This document shows, piece by piece, positions 6,612-7,935 of a DNA stretch of 7,935 nucleotides. The stretch comes from an uncultured Sphingobacteriia bacterium. Lineage in GTDB: Bacteria > Bacteroidota > Bacteroidia > Chitinophagales > Chitinophagaceae. Position numbers and translations under genes: made by a program. Under the pieces are notes generated by a model. That model was not told the DNA's origin. It saw only the letters and a program-made list of their open reading frames with translations, and did not search any database. The first letter of the stretch is position 1. The number at the start of each line of letters is the position of its first letter. The DNA is taken from positions 1 through 7,935 of the forward strand of contig CAMFKK010000096.1 in assembly GCA_945957225.1 (NCBI GenBank), read 5' to 3'.

Positions 6612-7859
6612 ATGTTAAAACTCTTCAGCATTCTATGGAATAGCTTCAAGATGGCCGTGCAGGAATTGCGGGTAAATAAGCTGCGTACCTTTCTGTCTTT
6701 GTTTGGAATTACCATTGGTATTTTCTGCATCATTGGCGTACTAGCCACCGTAGACAGTTTGGAACAAAAAGTCCAGAACGATATTAAATCACTTGGAAAT
6801 AATACCATCTATATTGACAAGTGGAACTATGGTGGTGGTCCTGATTACCCCTGGTGGAAATACGTGAAGCGTCCTGTTCCTAAGTACGATGAAATGAAAA
6901 TTGTAAAAGAAAAAAGCCAATTGGCAGCCTATGCTACTTTTTTCATGAGCAATAATGTAAATGCAAGTTATATGGATAATATCCTTAATAACGTGAATCT
7001 CTATGGCATTACAGAAGACTTTAATAGCATTCAAACCATTGATATTGCCCATGGGCGATATTTAAATGAGTCTGATTTTGAAAGGGGTGGTCCTACCTGT
7101 TTAATTGGATATACCGTAGCTGATGAATTGTTTGGCTCTCAAGAAAAAGCGGTTGGTAAAGAGATCTCTTATAATGGGAAGCGACTAATTATAGTTGGGA
7201 TCATCAAAAAACAAGGTCAGAGTTTGATTGGCGGTTTTAACTATGATCAATGTATCATGGTTACTTATAGGTATTACTCATCTGTGTACAATCCTGATTT
7301 TAGTAACCCTAGTATCATGGTACAGGGAAAACCAAATGTTTCATCCAAAGCTTTACAAGATGAATTAACTGGGGTGATGCGTCAGTTGAGAAGATTAAGT
7401 CCCTTGGATGAGGACAATTTCTCTTGTAATGATGTTGCCATGTTTAGTGAACAAGTAAAAGGGTTCTTTGGGCAAGTAAGTGCTGGTGGATGGGCCATTG
7501 CAGGATTGAGTTTGATTGTAGGTGCTTTTGGGGTGGCCAATATTATGTTTGTAACCGTGAGAGAAAGAACCAGTCAAATTGGTTTGAAAAAAGCACTGGG
7601 GGCCAAGCGTAGCACCATTCTTACGGAATTCCTGATTGAAAGTGCCTTCTTGTGCATCATTGGTGGTTTGGTAGGTTTATTCCTGGTATGGTTACTGTCT
7701 TTGGCTTTAACCAGTATTTTACCATTTCCAATATTCATTGCACCCAATATTGTTACCCTAGCCATGAGTATTTGTATAATTCTTGGAATTATCTCTGGAA
7801 TTATCCCAGCTTCTATTGCGGCAAAAATGGATCCAGTGGTAGCCATCAGAACCAAATAG
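6612..7859 (+). CDS. ABC transporter permease, MacB/FtsX family
   Basis: Inner-membrane permease of 415 residues with the MacB-type topology. A first helix at about 26-46 (motif SLFGITIGIFCIIG) is followed by a large periplasmic domain at about 47-290. Three more helices follow, at about 292-316, 343-365 and 378-400, forming the FtsX-like domain. The cytoplasmic coupling segment VRERTSQIGLKKALGAKRSTI (315-335) and the ending IIPASIAAKMDPVVAIRTK, of the family pattern PAxxAAxxDPxxALR, are well preserved. Such proteins do not translocate substrates through the membrane themselves; they couple cytoplasmic ATP hydrolysis to periplasmic movements that drive efflux, lipoprotein handling or signalling. 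The ATP-binding subunit is not encoded here: the gene stands alone, divergent from sdh and closed by its own terminator, so the partner must be encoded elsewhere. The substrate is unknown. The ATG at 6612 gives the expected short cytoplasmic N-terminus; no ribosome binding site is evident. Confidence 0.92.
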   Translation: MLKLFSILWNSFKMAVQELRVNKLRTFLSLFGITIGIFCIIGVLATVDSLEQKVQNDIKSLGNNTIYIDKWNYGGGPDYPWWKYVKRPVPKYDEMKIVKEKSQLAAYATFFMSNNVNASYMDNILNNVNLYGITEDFNSIQTIDIAHGRYLNESDFERGGPTCLIGYTVADELFGSQEKAVGKEISYNGKRLIIVGIIKKQGQSLIGGFNYDQCIMVTYRYYSSVYNPDFSNPSIMVQGKPNVSSKALQDELTGVMRQLRRLSPLDEDNFSCNDVAMFSEQVKGFFGQVSAGGWAIAGLSLIVGAFGVANIMFVTVRERTSQIGLKKALGAKRSTILTEFLIESAFLCIIGGLVGLFLVWLLSLALTSILPFPIFIAPNIVTLAMSICIILGIISGIIPASIAAKMDPVVAIRTK

Positions 7860-7880
7860 TGTTTGATCAATATACTTTTC

Positions 7881-7918
7881 AAAGAGGCTGTCTCAAAAGG
7901 GGCAGCCTCTTTTTATTT
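7881..7918 (+). terminator. Strong intrinsic terminator after the ABC permease gene
   Basis: The arms AAAGAGGCTGTCTC (7881-7894) and GGGGCAGCCTCTTT (7899-7912) pair over 14 bases with two T-G wobbles, around an AAAA tetraloop. TTTTTATTT follows on the + strand. It begins 22 bases after the permease stop, so it closes that transcript. It lacks an equally good T run on the - strand. Confidence 0.92.
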
Positions 7919-7935
7919 GAGAAACCAGTTTTTTG

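Noticed and set aside
7881..7912. GAGGCTGTCTC inverted repeat as an insertion-sequence end
   Set aside because: The hairpin is compact, sits 22 bases after a stop codon and is followed by a T run. No transposase or target duplication is visible, so a terminator explains it fully.

Overview
The window reads as ordinary core chromosome from a member of the Bacteroidota, most likely the Chitinophagales/Chitinophagaceae branch. The signs are an AT-leaning base composition, a three-gene B-type succinate dehydrogenase in the order sdhC-sdhA-sdhB, start codons without clear Shine-Dalgarno sequences, and upstream sequences matching the Bacteroidota promoter pattern TTTG / TAnnTTTG. The taxonomic call is inference from gene style, not a database match.

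Layout, left to right. (1) Positions 2-1984, + strand: the 3' part of a large S9-family (prolyl oligopeptidase/DPP-like) serine peptidase whose start lies outside the window; its Ser-Asp-His triad is visible. (2) Positions 1985-2701, - strand: a TrmN6/YfiC-type tRNA1(Val) adenine-N6 methyltransferase, convergent with the peptidase with no base between the two stop codons. A strong hairpin inside its C-terminal coding region looks like the peptidase terminator. (3) Positions 2702-2795: a short intergenic region with eight perfect tandem copies of the heptamer GTCAAAA. Read on the - strand, these lie where the trmN6 promoter should be. (4) Positions 2796-6367, - strand: the succinate dehydrogenase operon sdhC-sdhA-sdhB, ending in a clear intrinsic terminator at 2796-2826. 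(5) Positions 6368-6611: a 244-bp divergent intergenic region with a likely sdh promoter and an operator-like inverted repeat. (6) Positions 6612-7859, + strand: a MacB/FtsX-type ABC transporter permease without a neighbouring ATPase, followed by a strong intrinsic terminator at 7881-7918.

The three sdh genes make one membrane complex: SdhC is a five-helix haem b anchor, SdhA is the covalent-FAD flavoprotein, and SdhB is the three-cluster iron-sulfur subunit. Together they oxidise succinate and reduce menaquinone. The other genes are functionally independent of them.

I found no defence system, mobile element, CRISPR array, RNA gene or evidently new system. The points most worth a second look are small regulatory architectures: the heptamer array that may supply the trmN6 promoter, the terminator embedded in coding sequence, and the dyad in the sdh promoter region.
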